Assembly: GCA_002721705.1 (NCBI GenBank)
Contig: PBLJ01000011.1
Location: 1-43,025 of the forward strand
Source of the DNA: Opitutia bacterium
GTDB taxonomy: Bacteria; Verrucomicrobiota; Verrucomicrobiia; Opitutales; Seribacteraceae
Direction of reading: 5' to 3'
Length of the DNA stretch: 43,025 nucleotides
Below the pieces are notes generated by a model. That model saw nothing but the letters and a program-made list of their open reading frames with translations. It was not told where the DNA came from and did not search any database. The translations under genes were made by a program, and so were the position numbers. Position 1 is the stretch's first letter, and each line of letters begins with the position of its first letter. Shown here in pieces: positions 17,831 to 27,022 of the stretch.

Positions 17831-19606
17831 GTGAAAGCGAAACGAAAGCGGGAGGCAGTTTCCCAGAAGCAAGTCGGACCCAAGATGAATGGAGCCGATT
17901 GCTTGGTGCAGTCTCTTGAACGCGAAGGCGTAGAGGCTGTTTTCGCCTATCCTGGCGGCGCATCGATGGAACTGCATCAATCGCTGACTCGATCCAAGAA
18001 AATCCGTACCATACTTCCTCGGCAGGAACAAGGCGGAGGCTTCATGGCCCATGGGTACGCCCGAGCCACTGGCAAGGCAGGCGTCTGCATGGCTACTTCA
18101 GGCCCAGGAGCCACTAACTTGGTAACTTGCATCGCGGACGCCTACATGGACAGCATACCTTTGGTTGTCATCACCGGGCAGGTTTACCAACAGTTCATCG
18201 GGAAAAGCGCCTTTCAGGAAACTGATTTCTTTGGCATGACTTTGCCAGTGGTGAAGCACAGCTATTTGGTCTTGGAGGCTGAAGATCTTCCTGGCATCGT
18301 GCGGGAGGCCTTTTATCTAGCCGAGACGGGGCGACCTGGCCCCGTGGTGATAGATATTCCGAAAGACGTCCAGCAGGCCTTGTTCAAACCTGTCTTTTCT
18401 TCCGAAGAAATGCGGATGGCTGGTTATAAGCTAGATAAGCCCAAGGCTACGGACGAGGAGTTGAAAGAGGTTCTCAAGCTCATCGAGAAGGCGAAAAAGC
18501 CAGTTCTCTACACGGGTGGTGGGATTATCTCTGGAAACGCTCACGAGGAATTATTGACGTTCGCTGAATTATCCGGGTTGCCCGTAACTCATACCCTGAT
18601 GGGTTTGGGGGTTTTCGACCCGGCCCACCCGCAGTCTCTTTATTGGTATGGAATGCATGGAACGGTGGCCGGCAATTGGGCGGTTTGCGAAAGCGATTTG
18701 CTAATATGCGCAGGGGCGCGGTTTGATGATCGCATAACAGGGAAAGTCGACCAATTCGCCCAAGAGGCGTACGTTATCCATTTCGACGTCGATCAATCCG
18801 AGCATAACAAAAACGTCTTCGCCAACTTCCCCATCCAAACAGACGTTAAATATGCGTTGGGTCGTTTGAGCGAACTGGCCAAGGAAACAGGTTTCAAGAA
18901 GCCCAACCTCAAGGAGTGGCATGCCTCGACGGCCAAATGGAAGCAAGACTATCCCTTCACCTATACCAAGGGAAAACACCTAACCGCGCAGGAAGCGATC
19001 GAAGCCCTCTACGAGGAGAGCGAAGGTGAGGCGATCATTACCACGGGAGTGGGACAACATCAAATGTGGGCGGCTCAGTACTACAAGTTCAAGGAGCCTC
19101 GGACCTATATTAGTTCGCTAGGCTTGGGTACCATGGGATTTGGCTATCCTGCTGCTGTCGGCGTCAAGGTGGCTCGACCTGACAAGGAAGTCATCGACAT
19201 TGATGGTGATGGCTCGTTCCTCATGAACGTGCAGGAATTGGCTACTGCCAAGATCGAAAAGATCAATGCCAAGTGTCTTCTCTTGAACAACCAGCACCTT
19301 GGCATGGTGGTGCAGTGGGAAGATCGTTTCTACAAGAGTGTGCGAGGGCATACCATACTTTGTGATCCCGATAACTTGGGCGGCCCCGACAACTTGGATG
19401 CGGTTTATCCTGATTTCATCAAGATATGCGAAGGCTTTGGAGTCAAGGCCAGGCGTGTTTCCAAGCGGGAGGAGTTGCGTGACGGTATTAGGGAAATGCT
19501 GGAAACGGACGAACCGTTCCTGCTCGAGGTGATCGTGCCCTACACGGAACACGTCCTGCCGATGATTCCTCAAGGTAAATCGGCAAAGGAAATCCTCACC
19601 GAGTAG
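17831..19606 (+). CDS. ilvB: Acetolactate synthase large subunit
   Basis: A 591-residue thiamine-diphosphate enzyme that condenses pyruvate, or pyruvate with 2-oxobutyrate, in branched-chain amino acid synthesis. The N-terminal Pyr domain has [12 protein letters not shown] (39-50) and the cofactor glutamate E66 ([10 protein letters not shown]). The middle FAD-type domain runs from about 205 to 350. The PP domain has the GDGS motif (459-462) followed by NN at 486-487 ([12 protein letters not shown]). The start is a GTG just after GAGGAG (17823-17828), which is close to the start; Met19 at 17885 is the alternative and would match shorter relatives. The regulatory small subunit ilvN is not adjacent. 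Confidence 0.94.
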   Translation: MKAKRKREAVSQKQVGPKMNGADCLVQSLEREGVEAVFAYPGGASMELHQSLTRSKKIRTILPRQEQGGGFMAHGYARATGKAGVCMATSGPGATNLVTCIADAYMDSIPLVVITGQVYQQFIGKSAFQETDFFGMTLPVVKHSYLVLEAEDLPGIVREAFYLAETGRPGPVVIDIPKDVQQALFKPVFSSEEMRMAGYKLDKPKATDEELKEVLKLIEKAKKPVLYTGGGIISGNAHEELLTFAELSGLPVTHTLMGLGVFDPAHPQSLYWYGMHGTVAGNWAVCESDLLICAGARFDDRITGKVDQFAQEAYVIHFDVDQSEHNKNVFANFPIQTDVKYALGRLSELAKETGFKKPNLKEWHASTAKWKQDYPFTYTKGKHLTAQEAIEALYEESEGEAIITTGVGQHQMWAAQYYKFKEPRTYISSLGLGTMGFGYPAAVGVKVARPDKEVIDIDGDGSFLMNVQELATAKIEKINAKCLLLNNQHLGMVVQWEDRFYKSVRGHTILCDPDNLGGPDNLDAVYPDFIKICEGFGVKARRVSKREELRDGIREMLETDEPFLLEVIVPYTEHVLPMIPQGKSAKEILTE

Positions 19607-19618
19607 GCGTCTTCGCCT

Positions 19619-21049
19619 TCAAGCCACTGCTGTCGGCAGTTCTCTTTCGATTTCATCCAGCCGGTAGCCAAAGCCGGAACCTTGAATAGTGGAAAGAGTC
19701 AAGCAACCTTCTTTCCGCTCATATAAGCCGGGGTGCACGCATGATTCGGGGATCGATGCTTCGGGGTAAAACTGCATGGCATTGCTCTCGACGCCCATTA
19801 TGGTGCCCGCATGAGCCGCAAGCAGAACATGTGGAACCTGAGCGAGCATTGGATTAGTCAGGTCTTGGACCATGAGCTCCATGCCATGGGCCTTGGCCCA
19901 ACATAGTGAAAGCAGGGCTCCTGTCTGCGTCTTGCAGGTCTTGAGGGCGACCCCAGTCCATCCCAGCGAGCGGCCAAGTCGTACGTGTTTCCAGTCATGG
20001 GCGCTTTCATCCATGAAGAGCGGCTTTCGTTCCGCCACTGATCGAACGTCGATCGAGTGGGTTTCCAAGTCATAGGGGAAAGGTTGCTCAACGTACAGGA
20101 TCTTGGCTGAAGTCACTGGTTCATCCACCGCTAGCTTGTCTAGGATTTCGTTCACGTACTCGGGGTCGGTCACGGTGCAATTGAAATCAGTCGTGAGCCA
20201 TTCCACCTCCAAGCGATTGGCGATTTTCCCGATTGCCGCCAGACGGTTGTAATCCCAATCGGAATCGTTTCCGCGGAGCTTGATTTTCAGGCAATTTAGC
20301 TGGTCTCGGGCAATCCAGTCCTCGAGGTCAACGGGATACCCATCATCGGGTTCTTCGCCAGTTAGCTCATCCGGGGACAAGGGGTCAAGTCCTCCCACGA
20401 GATGCCAAACAGGTAACTTCGCAGGGCAGTCGCTCAACAGGAAGTCGGATGGTGTCTTGCCCCCAAACTCTACCGTGTTTGAAGCAGGTTCCAGGAAATC
20501 GCCTAAATCGCGATTCAGAAGCCCTGAGTGGTAGGTTTCGTAAGTCGGCGAGCTATTGGCCTTTCCATAAGCATCGTGCAATGCAATGTCGAAAGAAGAG
20601 GCGCAAACGAGTGCCGCCAACCATGGCATAGGCTCTCCGCCCTTTCTTTGATTCAAATTGAATTCACGAAGTATGCCGGGCAGGACTTCGAAGAGAAAAT
20701 CATGACCCAGTTCCAAGGCATGACCCTTGGCTGCGATCGAGCGCCACGCCGGGCAAAGCAGCGCGGAAAATGCCTTGAGCGCATCATGACGCTCCGAGTA
20801 TGGGACTGGAGAAGGCCAAACCCACTGTACGCTGAGAGGCGTCTCCCCCCACCCTTCCGCTTCGCTGCCATCTTCCTTCCGGACCTTGACGGAAGCCCGC
20901 GACAGGGTGACCGAAGTAAGTGTTTCCGCACCGAATTTAAGAGGCATCCTGGTTTCCACGGGCAGAAACCATAGGGATGAATCCATAATTTGAACATCCG
21001 TGTTTGTCGGCATGATTCTAACAGGAGATGGGAATGGCTGATTGGTCAA
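19619..21049 (-). CDS. Enolase-superfamily (mandelate racemase / muconate lactonizing type) enzyme
   Basis: A 476-residue protein with the enolase-superfamily two-domain layout. The capping domain (about 25-180) holds GWGETPLSVQW. In the barrel, a KxK pair (K255 and K257 in LKIKLRG), metal ligands D288 (TTDFN), E321 (YVEQPF) and D347 (MDESA), and a Lys on the opposite face (K370, VALKTCKT) fit the muconate-lactonizing-enzyme subgroup, which includes dipeptide epimerases and o-succinylbenzoate synthases. The product cannot be named. It has long insertions (130-240) beyond the usual length of about 370. Starts at residues 13 or 22 are also possible. It converges on ilvB and diverges from the TerC gene across a short gap. 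Confidence 0.82.
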   Translation of the reverse strand: MTNQPFPSPVRIMPTNTDVQIMDSSLWFLPVETRMPLKFGAETLTSVTLSRASVKVRKEDGSEAEGWGETPLSVQWVWPSPVPYSERHDALKAFSALLCPAWRSIAAKGHALELGHDFLFEVLPGILREFNLNQRKGGEPMPWLAALVCASSFDIALHDAYGKANSSPTYETYHSGLLNRDLGDFLEPASNTVEFGGKTPSDFLLSDCPAKLPVWHLVGGLDPLSPDELTGEEPDDGYPVDLEDWIARDQLNCLKIKLRGNDSDWDYNRLAAIGKIANRLEVEWLTTDFNCTVTDPEYVNEILDKLAVDEPVTSAKILYVEQPFPYDLETHSIDVRSVAERKPLFMDESAHDWKHVRLGRSLGWTGVALKTCKTQTGALLSLCWAKAHGMELMVQDLTNPMLAQVPHVLLAAHAGTIMGVESNAMQFYPEASIPESCVHPGLYERKEGCLTLSTIQGSGFGYRLDEIERELPTAVA

Positions 21050-21108
21050 ACCTCATAAATGTCTCTTTTTTCTTTTCATTCCAAGGTTAGTTGCATGAAT
21101 TGTCGGTC

Positions 21109-21879
21109 ATGGATGGAGATCTCATCGGACTTTTTGTGCTTTTGGTGGGGCTTGAGCTGATCTTGGGGGTAGATAACGTCCTGGTCATTGCGATCTTGGT
21201 CTCGCGACTCCCGGAGTCTCAGCGCCCATTCGCCCGCAACTTGGGACTTGGCCTCGCCATGGCAATGCGGATCCTAATGGTCATCGGCGGCCTCAAGTTG
21301 TTGGCCTTGACGGATCCTATCCCATTTCTCGTTGAGTTGGCGAAACCTCTTCCAATTCCAGAAGAGACTCTGGCAGCCGCTTGCTCATGGAAAGGAATAG
21401 CCCTCATGGCCGGTGGGTTGTTCTTGATTTGGAAAGCGGTCAAGGAGATCCATGCCACCATCGAGCTGGAATTGGAAAAAGGCCCCAAGGGCAAGGCGCA
21501 TGGCTTTGGTGCCATTGTAACTCAAATTATCATATTGGACATGGTGTTTTCCCTCGACTCCGTGATTACTGCCGTGGGCCTGACTGACGTCAAATGGGTG
21601 ATCATCACGGCAGTGATCTTTTCCTTCGTGATCATTTTATTCTTCGCCAAGCCGATCGGTGATTTCATCTTGGCCCACGCATCGATCAAAATTTTGGCGC
21701 TTTCTTTTCTGATCATCATAGGGATCACCATCTTCATGGAAGCGATGAAGATCCATGTCCCCAAAGCTTTGATTTACGGCCCTATGGGTTTTGCGATGGG
21801 AGTTCAGCTTTTGCAGATGCGATACAAGAGCAACCTCGAGAAACTAAAAAAGAGAAAGTCTGCGAAAGCGGAGAGTTGA
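21109..21879 (+). CDS. TerC-family integral membrane protein
   Basis: A 256-residue membrane protein with about seven hydrophobic helices. TerC signatures are LELILGVDNVLVIAIL near the N-terminus and IIILDMVFSLDSVITAVGL in the middle; their paired acidic residues within the membrane are typical. FAKPIGDFILAHASIKILAL and FMEAMKIHVPKALIYGPMGF complete the pattern. Relatives take part in tellurite resistance or in metal (manganese) export; the substrate here is not evident. The ATG at 21109 is preferred; a TTG at 21091 is preceded by AAGG and is an alternative. The tail is basic. It diverges from the enolase-superfamily gene. Confidence 0.9.
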   Translation: MDGDLIGLFVLLVGLELILGVDNVLVIAILVSRLPESQRPFARNLGLGLAMAMRILMVIGGLKLLALTDPIPFLVELAKPLPIPEETLAAACSWKGIALMAGGLFLIWKAVKEIHATIELELEKGPKGKAHGFGAIVTQIIILDMVFSLDSVITAVGLTDVKWVIITAVIFSFVIILFFAKPIGDFILAHASIKILALSFLIIIGITIFMEAMKIHVPKALIYGPMGFAMGVQLLQMRYKSNLEKLKKRKSAKAES

Positions 21880-21901
21880 ATACTTGGCGAGCCCTTGGTT
21901 T

Positions 21902-23377
21902 TCAAGAGGTTCGCATCTGCTTCTTCAAGCTTTTCACGGTGTCTGCTTCCGGCATTTGCTTGTAATGCCCGTCCAGTGGGAAACATCCCGACACCATTCC
22001 GTTTCGAGGGGCGGTCGTGCAATCGCTGAAGGTGCGGCAAATCAAGCGCCTGCTCATCTCTCCGGAAGACAACGTGTCGGCGGGCAACTCCGGGTAGGAA
22101 AGAACCATTCGTCCCATGCCGACGAAATCGACCCAACCATCTCGTACCAACGCTTGACCCACTTGAGGCAAGTATTCCTGCAGGTAGGTGTAGCCTGTGC
22201 CGACCATCGGAACTTGAGGGAATCTTAGCTTACAGGTTCTCACCGCTTCGATTTGGCGAAAGACGCCTGTCAATGGATCCTCTGGCGGCTGATACCCGTC
22301 GCTGGGAGGAAAAAAGGCCGGTCGTTGCGCATGAGGGTTATAATAAGGACTGCCGCAGGTCAGGTTGATCATCGACACGCCGACCTTCACTAGGTCATCC
22401 AGCAATCGCAGGGGTTCCTCGAGATTCATTTGCAAAGGATCGTCTTCGTCGACACCAAAACCGAATTGATACGGCAAGTGCTCCGAGTAGTCCATTGGCC
22501 TTCCTGTTTCACGACTAGTTTGAAACGGGGCCGTGTCGAAAAGGCTCAACCGCACGCCCACTAATAATTCCCGACACTCCGATCGTATGCGGCCTATGAT
22601 CGTCTTCAGTAAACGCGTACGTCCTTCGAAGTCACCGCCAAATTCTCCTTGCCGGCATCGCGCGGAGAGAAATTCATGAAGAAGATAACCATGGCACGCC
22701 TTGACGTCGACGAAACCAAAACCAGCCTTTTCAGCCACGCGAGCGGACGCGACGTAAGCGTCAATCAAGCGCTGCAGTTCGTCATCCGACCAGACGACGG
22801 CGTCGTTTGCAGGGTCTATGCCGTATTTTTCATCGAGCAAAGGATGGTGATAGGCGATGCGGGGTTCTAGACGAACTTTGTGGTTCGGTCTGCAGAACCT
22901 TCCGGAGTGCGTTAACTGTAGCCCAACCAAAAGGTCGTCCGTTGAACCAAAGTGGCTGGCATGTTCATTTTCCAAGGCTACGAGCAATTGCTTGAGCCCC
23001 TCGGCGTTTGAAGGAGTGGCAAGCGTTTGATTCGGATTGGCTCGCCCATCCGGTTGCACGGCGGCCGCTTCCCCCCCCCAAATCAACTTGGCGCCGCTTT
23101 TACCGAAGTTCCTCCATCGTCGTAAGGTCAATTCAGTTGGGGAACCGTCGCGTTTGGCATCCCACCCCTCCATCGGATGAATGCACCAACGATTGCCGAT
23201 TCGGGCGTTGCCAACCATCATTGGCTCAGCCAAGGGCGAACCTTCTTCAGCCGATAGGATCTCGTCGTCCAAAGGGAGCTCAATCCCCAATTCCCCCAAC
23301 CGATCGCGAAAAGCCGCCACGTCCTTTAAACGGGCAACTTTTGGGTATTTCATGGGGGAATTGGACTGCAGAGTCAT
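21902..23377 (-). CDS. Old-yellow-enzyme-type NADH:flavin oxidoreductase
   Basis: A 491-residue protein with an FMN-binding barrel. Motifs: GNRWCIHPMEGWDA (61-74), GAKLIWGGEAAAV, GLQLTHSGR (152-160), and the active-site CHGYLLHEFLSARCRQGEFG (228-247), with H229 and Y231 in the HxxY-like place of the family, then YYNPHAQRP and FVGMGRMVL. The C-terminal CRTFSDCTTAPRNGMVSGC has spaced cysteines that recall the iron-sulfur site of 2,4-dienoyl-CoA reductase-like members, but spacing is not the classical one, so a cluster is uncertain. Substrate unknown; members reduce activated C=C bonds. The first 50 residues are not part of the usual fold. It diverges from eda. Confidence 0.85.
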   Translation of the reverse strand: MTLQSNSPMKYPKVARLKDVAAFRDRLGELGIELPLDDEILSAEEGSPLAEPMMVGNARIGNRWCIHPMEGWDAKRDGSPTELTLRRWRNFGKSGAKLIWGGEAAAVQPDGRANPNQTLATPSNAEGLKQLLVALENEHASHFGSTDDLLVGLQLTHSGRFCRPNHKVRLEPRIAYHHPLLDEKYGIDPANDAVVWSDDELQRLIDAYVASARVAEKAGFGFVDVKACHGYLLHEFLSARCRQGEFGGDFEGRTRLLKTIIGRIRSECRELLVGVRLSLFDTAPFQTSRETGRPMDYSEHLPYQFGFGVDEDDPLQMNLEEPLRLLDDLVKVGVSMINLTCGSPYYNPHAQRPAFFPPSDGYQPPEDPLTGVFRQIEAVRTCKLRFPQVPMVGTGYTYLQEYLPQVGQALVRDGWVDFVGMGRMVLSYPELPADTLSSGEMSRRLICRTFSDCTTAPRNGMVSGCFPLDGHYKQMPEADTVKSLKKQMRTS

Positions 23378-23445
23378 CTAATTGGGGAAATGAGAAATTG
23401 TGGGCTTGGGCGAAACCGCTTGCGTAACGAAGTCGGCTTGCCTAC

Positions 23446-23450
23446 GGAGG
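23446..23450 (+). promoter_or_regulatory. Ribosome binding site deciding the eda start
   Basis: GGAGG lies nine bases before the ATG at 23460. It supports that start over the upstream in-frame start at 23400. It is one of very few strong Shine-Dalgarno sites in the window. Confidence 0.75.
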
Positions 23451-23459
23451 TTGAGTAGA

Positions 23460-24107
23460 ATGAGTGAAGCTTCGTCGATCGCAAACCAAATACGGCCCAA
23501 CCGCGTCATGCCCGTGGCGGTTGCGCATCGTCCGAAGGATGGTCCCAAGATGGCCGAGGCTCTTTTGGCGGGGGGCCTGAACCTTCTTGAAATCACCCTG
23601 CGCACGGACGCTGCTCGCAAAGCCTTGAGGGAAACCCGCAAGAACTTCCCCGACATGCTTTTAGGCGCGGGAACAATACTGGATGCTTCGGTAGTTGCGG
23701 AGTTGGTGGACGATGGGATCAATTTTGGCGTGTCCCCTGGATTGGATGAAGAGGTAGTTGCTGCTTGCGCCAAATTTCAGCTTCCTCTGTTCCCTGGTGT
23801 TCTCACGCCAACGGAAGTGACTAAAGCCCTTGCTCTGGGTTGCAAAAACCTGAAATTTTTCCCCGCTGAACCTGCAGGAGGTGCTCGCTTTCTCAAGGCT
23901 CTCGCCGCTCCCTTTAAAACGGAAGGCGTTCAATTCATTCCCACCGGTAGCATTACAAAGGAGACAGCTCCTTCCTATTGGGCATTGCCCGAGGTGGTGG
24001 CGGTCGGTGGCTCGTGGTTGGTTGCTGGCAACCTATTGTCGGCAGACCGTTTCGATGAAATTACCAATCTTGCCAAGGAAGCGCTCGCTTTGGGGCGAGA
24101 ACACTGA
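23460..24107 (+). CDS. eda: 2-dehydro-3-deoxyphosphogluconate (KDPG/KHG) aldolase
   Basis: A 215-residue class I aldolase that cleaves 2-keto-3-deoxy-6-phosphogluconate to pyruvate and glyceraldehyde 3-phosphate in the Entner-Doudoroff or uronate pathway. The catalytic glutamate E44 is in LLEITLRT, and the Schiff-base lysine K132 is in KNLKFFPAE. LGAGTILD, FGVSPGLDEEV, PGVLTPTEV and FIPTGSIT are the usual conserved blocks. Start chosen by the GGAGG upstream and by family length. The secreted SGNH hydrolase gene begins twelve bases after its stop, so the two are probably cotranscribed; this suggests a link to plant or algal sugar use, as inference. Confidence 0.93.
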   Translation: MSEASSIANQIRPNRVMPVAVAHRPKDGPKMAEALLAGGLNLLEITLRTDAARKALRETRKNFPDMLLGAGTILDASVVAELVDDGINFGVSPGLDEEVVAACAKFQLPLFPGVLTPTEVTKALALGCKNLKFFPAEPAGGARFLKALAAPFKTEGVQFIPTGSITKETAPSYWALPEVVAVGGSWLVAGNLLSADRFDEITNLAKEALALGREH

Positions 24108-24119
24108 GAACCTACAGCC

Positions 24120-25322
24120 ATGAAGCGTTTGATTCATATCCTGTTTGGGTGGCAGATGGTTTTGTCCATGGGAACCTTGTCTGCCCAAACCAAGCTCAAT
24201 CCCAACCTGCTTTTGCGAGGTAGCTTCGACAACTCGCAGCATGTTTTCAGCAAGCAAAAGAAAGGCCACGTTGCATTCATGGGGGGGTCCATAACTGAAA
24301 TGAATGGATATCGCCCCATCATGATGGAATGGCTTCGCAAGCGCTTTCCGGACACTGCCTTCACCTTCACTAGCGCAGGAATTTCATCCACTTGTTCGAC
24401 CACGGGAGCCTTTCGGCTTAAGCGCGATGTCCTCGACAAGGGACCGGTGGACTTGTTTTTCGTTGAATTCGCCGTGAACGACGACCAAGACGCAGGTCAT
24501 TCACGCGAGGCATGCCAGCGCGGCATGGAAGGCATTATCAGGCATCTGCGCACGCACAATCCCAACGCCGACGTCGTCGTCACTTACTTTGTAAATCCGG
24601 GCATGCTCAAAATCCTGCAGGAAGGCAAGGCGCCGGTGCCTATGGCCGCGCATGAGGAAGTTCTCCGATTCTACGACGTTTCGGCCGTCCATTTAGCGAA
24701 GGAAGTAGCCGAACGCATTACTGCGGGAACTTTTAGCTGGAAACAATTCGGAGGCACGCATCCGAAGCGTCCAGGGAATGCGCTTTGCTCGGAACTCATT
24801 GGCCAGATGCTACACCATGCTTGGCAGGTCGCCCCCTCCAATCCGTCCGTAAAAGCAACTGTCCCCCACCCGCTTCCCGAGAAACTATTCAACTCGCATA
24901 GCTACGTTGCTGGTCGTTTCCTTTCCCCCGAAAAAGCCAAACGAGACAAGGGCTGGAAGTGGAGCGAGCCGAATTGGAAGAAGCTGTCGGGAGGGAAGCG
25001 TGGGAGATATCTCGGCTTCCCTCTGCTTCACATGGAGAAAGCGGGTTCCACGGTCAGCATTGCTTTCGAAGGCACAGCCATCGGGGCCTTTGTCCTGGCT
25101 GGTCCCGATGCCGGAATCCTGGATTTTGAAGTGGATGGTGAAACCAAAGGTTCAGTCAACTTGCGGCATCACTATAGCAGAGGCCTTCATTATCCTAGAA
25201 CGGTGATGTTCGCTCACGACCTTGATCCGGGAAAACATAGCCTGCGACTCACGCTGTCAGCAAAAGCCAACTCCACAGGCAAAAGCGCGGCCGCTCGGAT
25301 TCTTGAATTCTGCGTGAATTGA
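24120..25322 (+). CDS. Secreted SGNH/GDSL hydrolase
   Basis: A 400-residue secreted protein with a signal peptide (residues 1-22, cleavage near LSAQ). The SGNH fold spans about 45-235: block I FMGGSIT with nucleophile S57, block III VEFAVNDD with N120, and block V GGTHPKRPG with H214. The usual Asp three places before that His is a Gly, so the triad may lean on another residue. A C-terminal beta domain (about 265-400; VSIAFEGTAIGAFVLAGPDA) looks like a carbohydrate-binding or jelly-roll module. The pattern fits a carbohydrate esterase that removes acetyl groups from polysaccharides, though this is not proven. It lies twelve bases after eda. Confidence 0.85.
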   Translation: MKRLIHILFGWQMVLSMGTLSAQTKLNPNLLLRGSFDNSQHVFSKQKKGHVAFMGGSITEMNGYRPIMMEWLRKRFPDTAFTFTSAGISSTCSTTGAFRLKRDVLDKGPVDLFFVEFAVNDDQDAGHSREACQRGMEGIIRHLRTHNPNADVVVTYFVNPGMLKILQEGKAPVPMAAHEEVLRFYDVSAVHLAKEVAERITAGTFSWKQFGGTHPKRPGNALCSELIGQMLHHAWQVAPSNPSVKATVPHPLPEKLFNSHSYVAGRFLSPEKAKRDKGWKWSEPNWKKLSGGKRGRYLGFPLLHMEKAGSTVSIAFEGTAIGAFVLAGPDAGILDFEVDGETKGSVNLRHHYSRGLHYPRTVMFAHDLDPGKHSLRLTLSAKANSTGKSAAARILEFCVN

Positions 25323-25417
25323 AAGAAGAGGCTACGGGGCGGTAAAACCGCTACTTCTTACTACCCCACCATACTGAGCCTAGTGAAACTTAGGCGCCTT
25401 GTCGTCTTTCCTCGGGC

Positions 25418-26833
25418 TTATTTCTCGGGTAAAACGTAGGTGAACTCCTTGCCGCCTCGTATTTTGTAAGTGACCGTTTCGCCGGGCTTGTGATTCAACC
25501 GGAACCAAGCAATCAATTTTCGGGTCTCCATGTCGCTGTCCATTCCATTGATGGCGACGATTTCCATGTTTGGCCGCAAACCCGTGGCGTATACCGGGCG
25601 ATTAGCGGGATTGGGCCCCATCCATGGCTTGACCGACAATCCTTGCCCTTTGCCGGATTTCGGGCCTTTCACAGGAAAGAACCCCATGCCGGGGCCATAT
25701 ACGCCATCGTACACCGTTTTTCTCCAGTAGTTCTGAGTTTTGCGCCACCCGAGCCGAACCGTGATTTTTCCAGACATAATTCGACTTCCACGCATCCAGG
25801 CTATCTGTATTGAGTCCTCTTTTGCGGAGGCGCGATGAAGCACTCCCCGAAAGTCGGCTTGCCCGTAAAGCCGCATGCCGTTGGCCATACCCAGTTGATC
25901 GCCGGATTGTATTCCGGCAAGGGCCGCGGGACTTCCGGCAGTTACCTTTTTAACCAACAGGCCATCGTTACGATCAAGGAGGATGCCGACGTTCTCCGGC
26001 AAAGGCCACTGACCAGTAAATTGCTCGAGGGTGAAGGTTCCGGAGTCAAGAGCTTCCATGTTCAGCATGTCACCCACTTCATGGCAATGGATGCAAGCTC
26101 CGTAGGTTTGGAAGGCTCTACCCAATTCGGGCCGAATCTCGTCGAGTAGATCATACCCTCTCAAGTTCGTTGGGATTGATTTCTTTTGGGAGGCATAGCC
26201 CACGGGCAGGTCAACCTCCCATTCGCTGCGTCGAGGATCATAATGGTGAGCAAGGATTCGTTTCATGCTGTTGGCCAAGGCGGCCTCGCTGATGCGCGTA
26301 GAGTCCGAAACATGGTCCTTGCCACCGAAAACGCCGTAATAATCACCTTCGGAAGAAAGAAAATAAGCCCACCAGGAAAGGTCGAGGTCTTGGTGCGTCT
26401 TGTAGGGGAAATAGCGTTCGTCGAGCAGGGCGGCATCGGTTAAACGTACTGTGACGAAGCGACGCAGCAGGGGGTCCAGTGCAGGGCTTCCGTCCAAGAC
26501 TTCCTTGTCGAATTCCGCGCACTGCTTGCAGGGAAGGCAACGCCAAGTAACGAGTATTGGGCGTTTGGACGCTTTTGCTTGGGAAAGCGCTTTTTCGAAA
26601 TCAGTGACCCACACCACTTTCCCAGTTGGATCTGGTGGTATTATGCCCTGTGATGTCCCTAATATTTCGTTCCAGCGATCTTGCTTCTTAGCTTTGGGTG
26701 AAGGACTGATTATATTTTGACTGAGTTTAGGGTTGGGAACCTCACTTCCTAAAACCGACTTTTTCGACTCATCTTCGTTCTCTGCTTTTGATTCTGGGCT
26801 TTCAGAATCAGAATCGCATGCCGAGCCAAACAA
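25418..26833 (-). CDS. Thioredoxin-like / CxxCH / PDZ lipoprotein (start codon unclear)
   Basis: At least 471 residues. A thioredoxin-like domain (about 78-200) has the redox motif CLPC (99-102) followed by Cys105. A CIHCH motif (247-251) resembles a c-type haem site. A PDZ domain follows (about 282-360; SPAALAGIQSGDQLGMANG), and a second, partial PDZ-like segment (410-470; ATGLRPNMEIVAINGM) closes the protein. The listed start is a TTG that falls in the middle of a lipobox, since the encoded LFGSAC is preceded in frame by a full lipoprotein signal sequence (26834-26893). The mature protein is therefore probably a lipoprotein starting at the Cys of GSAC. It may act in periplasmic redox or protein quality control. 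It lies downstream of the MORN gene on the same strand. Confidence 0.72.
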   Translation of the reverse strand: MFGSACDSDSESPESKAENEDESKKSVLGSEVPNPKLSQNIISPSPKAKKQDRWNEILGTSQGIIPPDPTGKVVWVTDFEKALSQAKASKRPILVTWRCLPCKQCAEFDKEVLDGSPALDPLLRRFVTVRLTDAALLDERYFPYKTHQDLDLSWWAYFLSSEGDYYGVFGGKDHVSDSTRISEAALANSMKRILAHHYDPRRSEWEVDLPVGYASQKKSIPTNLRGYDLLDEIRPELGRAFQTYGACIHCHEVGDMLNMEALDSGTFTLEQFTGQWPLPENVGILLDRNDGLLVKKVTAGSPAALAGIQSGDQLGMANGMRLYGQADFRGVLHRASAKEDSIQIAWMRGSRIMSGKITVRLGWRKTQNYWRKTVYDGVYGPGMGFFPVKGPKSGKGQGLSVKPWMGPNPANRPVYATGLRPNMEIVAINGMDSDMETRKLIAWFRLNHKPGETVTYKIRGGKEFTYVLPEK

Positions 26834-26893
26834 AGCAAAAAGACCTAGAAGTAAAACCTCCAGACAAACGGTGAGCTTCCAAGAAGTTTTTAT
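26834..26893 (-). other. In-frame lipoprotein signal sequence lacking ATG, GTG or TTG
   Basis: Directly upstream of the TTG-started gene, the same frame reads IKTSWKLTVCLEVLLLGLFA before LFGSAC: basic start, hydrophobic core and lipobox. After the in-frame stop at 26900-26902 the first codons are AAC, GAT and ATA (26891-26893); no ATG, GTG or TTG exists before the lipobox. ATA, or an internal CTG (26861-26863), would have to serve as the start, unless the base was mutated or misread. Confidence 0.6.
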
Positions 26894-27022
26894 ATCGTTT
26901 TATTAGTTATCGGCTTGGAAACGAAAGCAAGAGACTACGCTACGCTTTCCATGAGGCCTGCATTCAATGCCAGTGACTACTGTCATCACGCCCCGTCTCT
27001 CCTCAATCACCGGCCCTGACGT

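Noticed and set aside
19605-19618. Small hairpin AGGCG-TCTT-CGCCT between the ilvB and enolase-type stops
   Set aside because: Only a 5-bp stem and no T tract on either side; not good enough to call a terminator.
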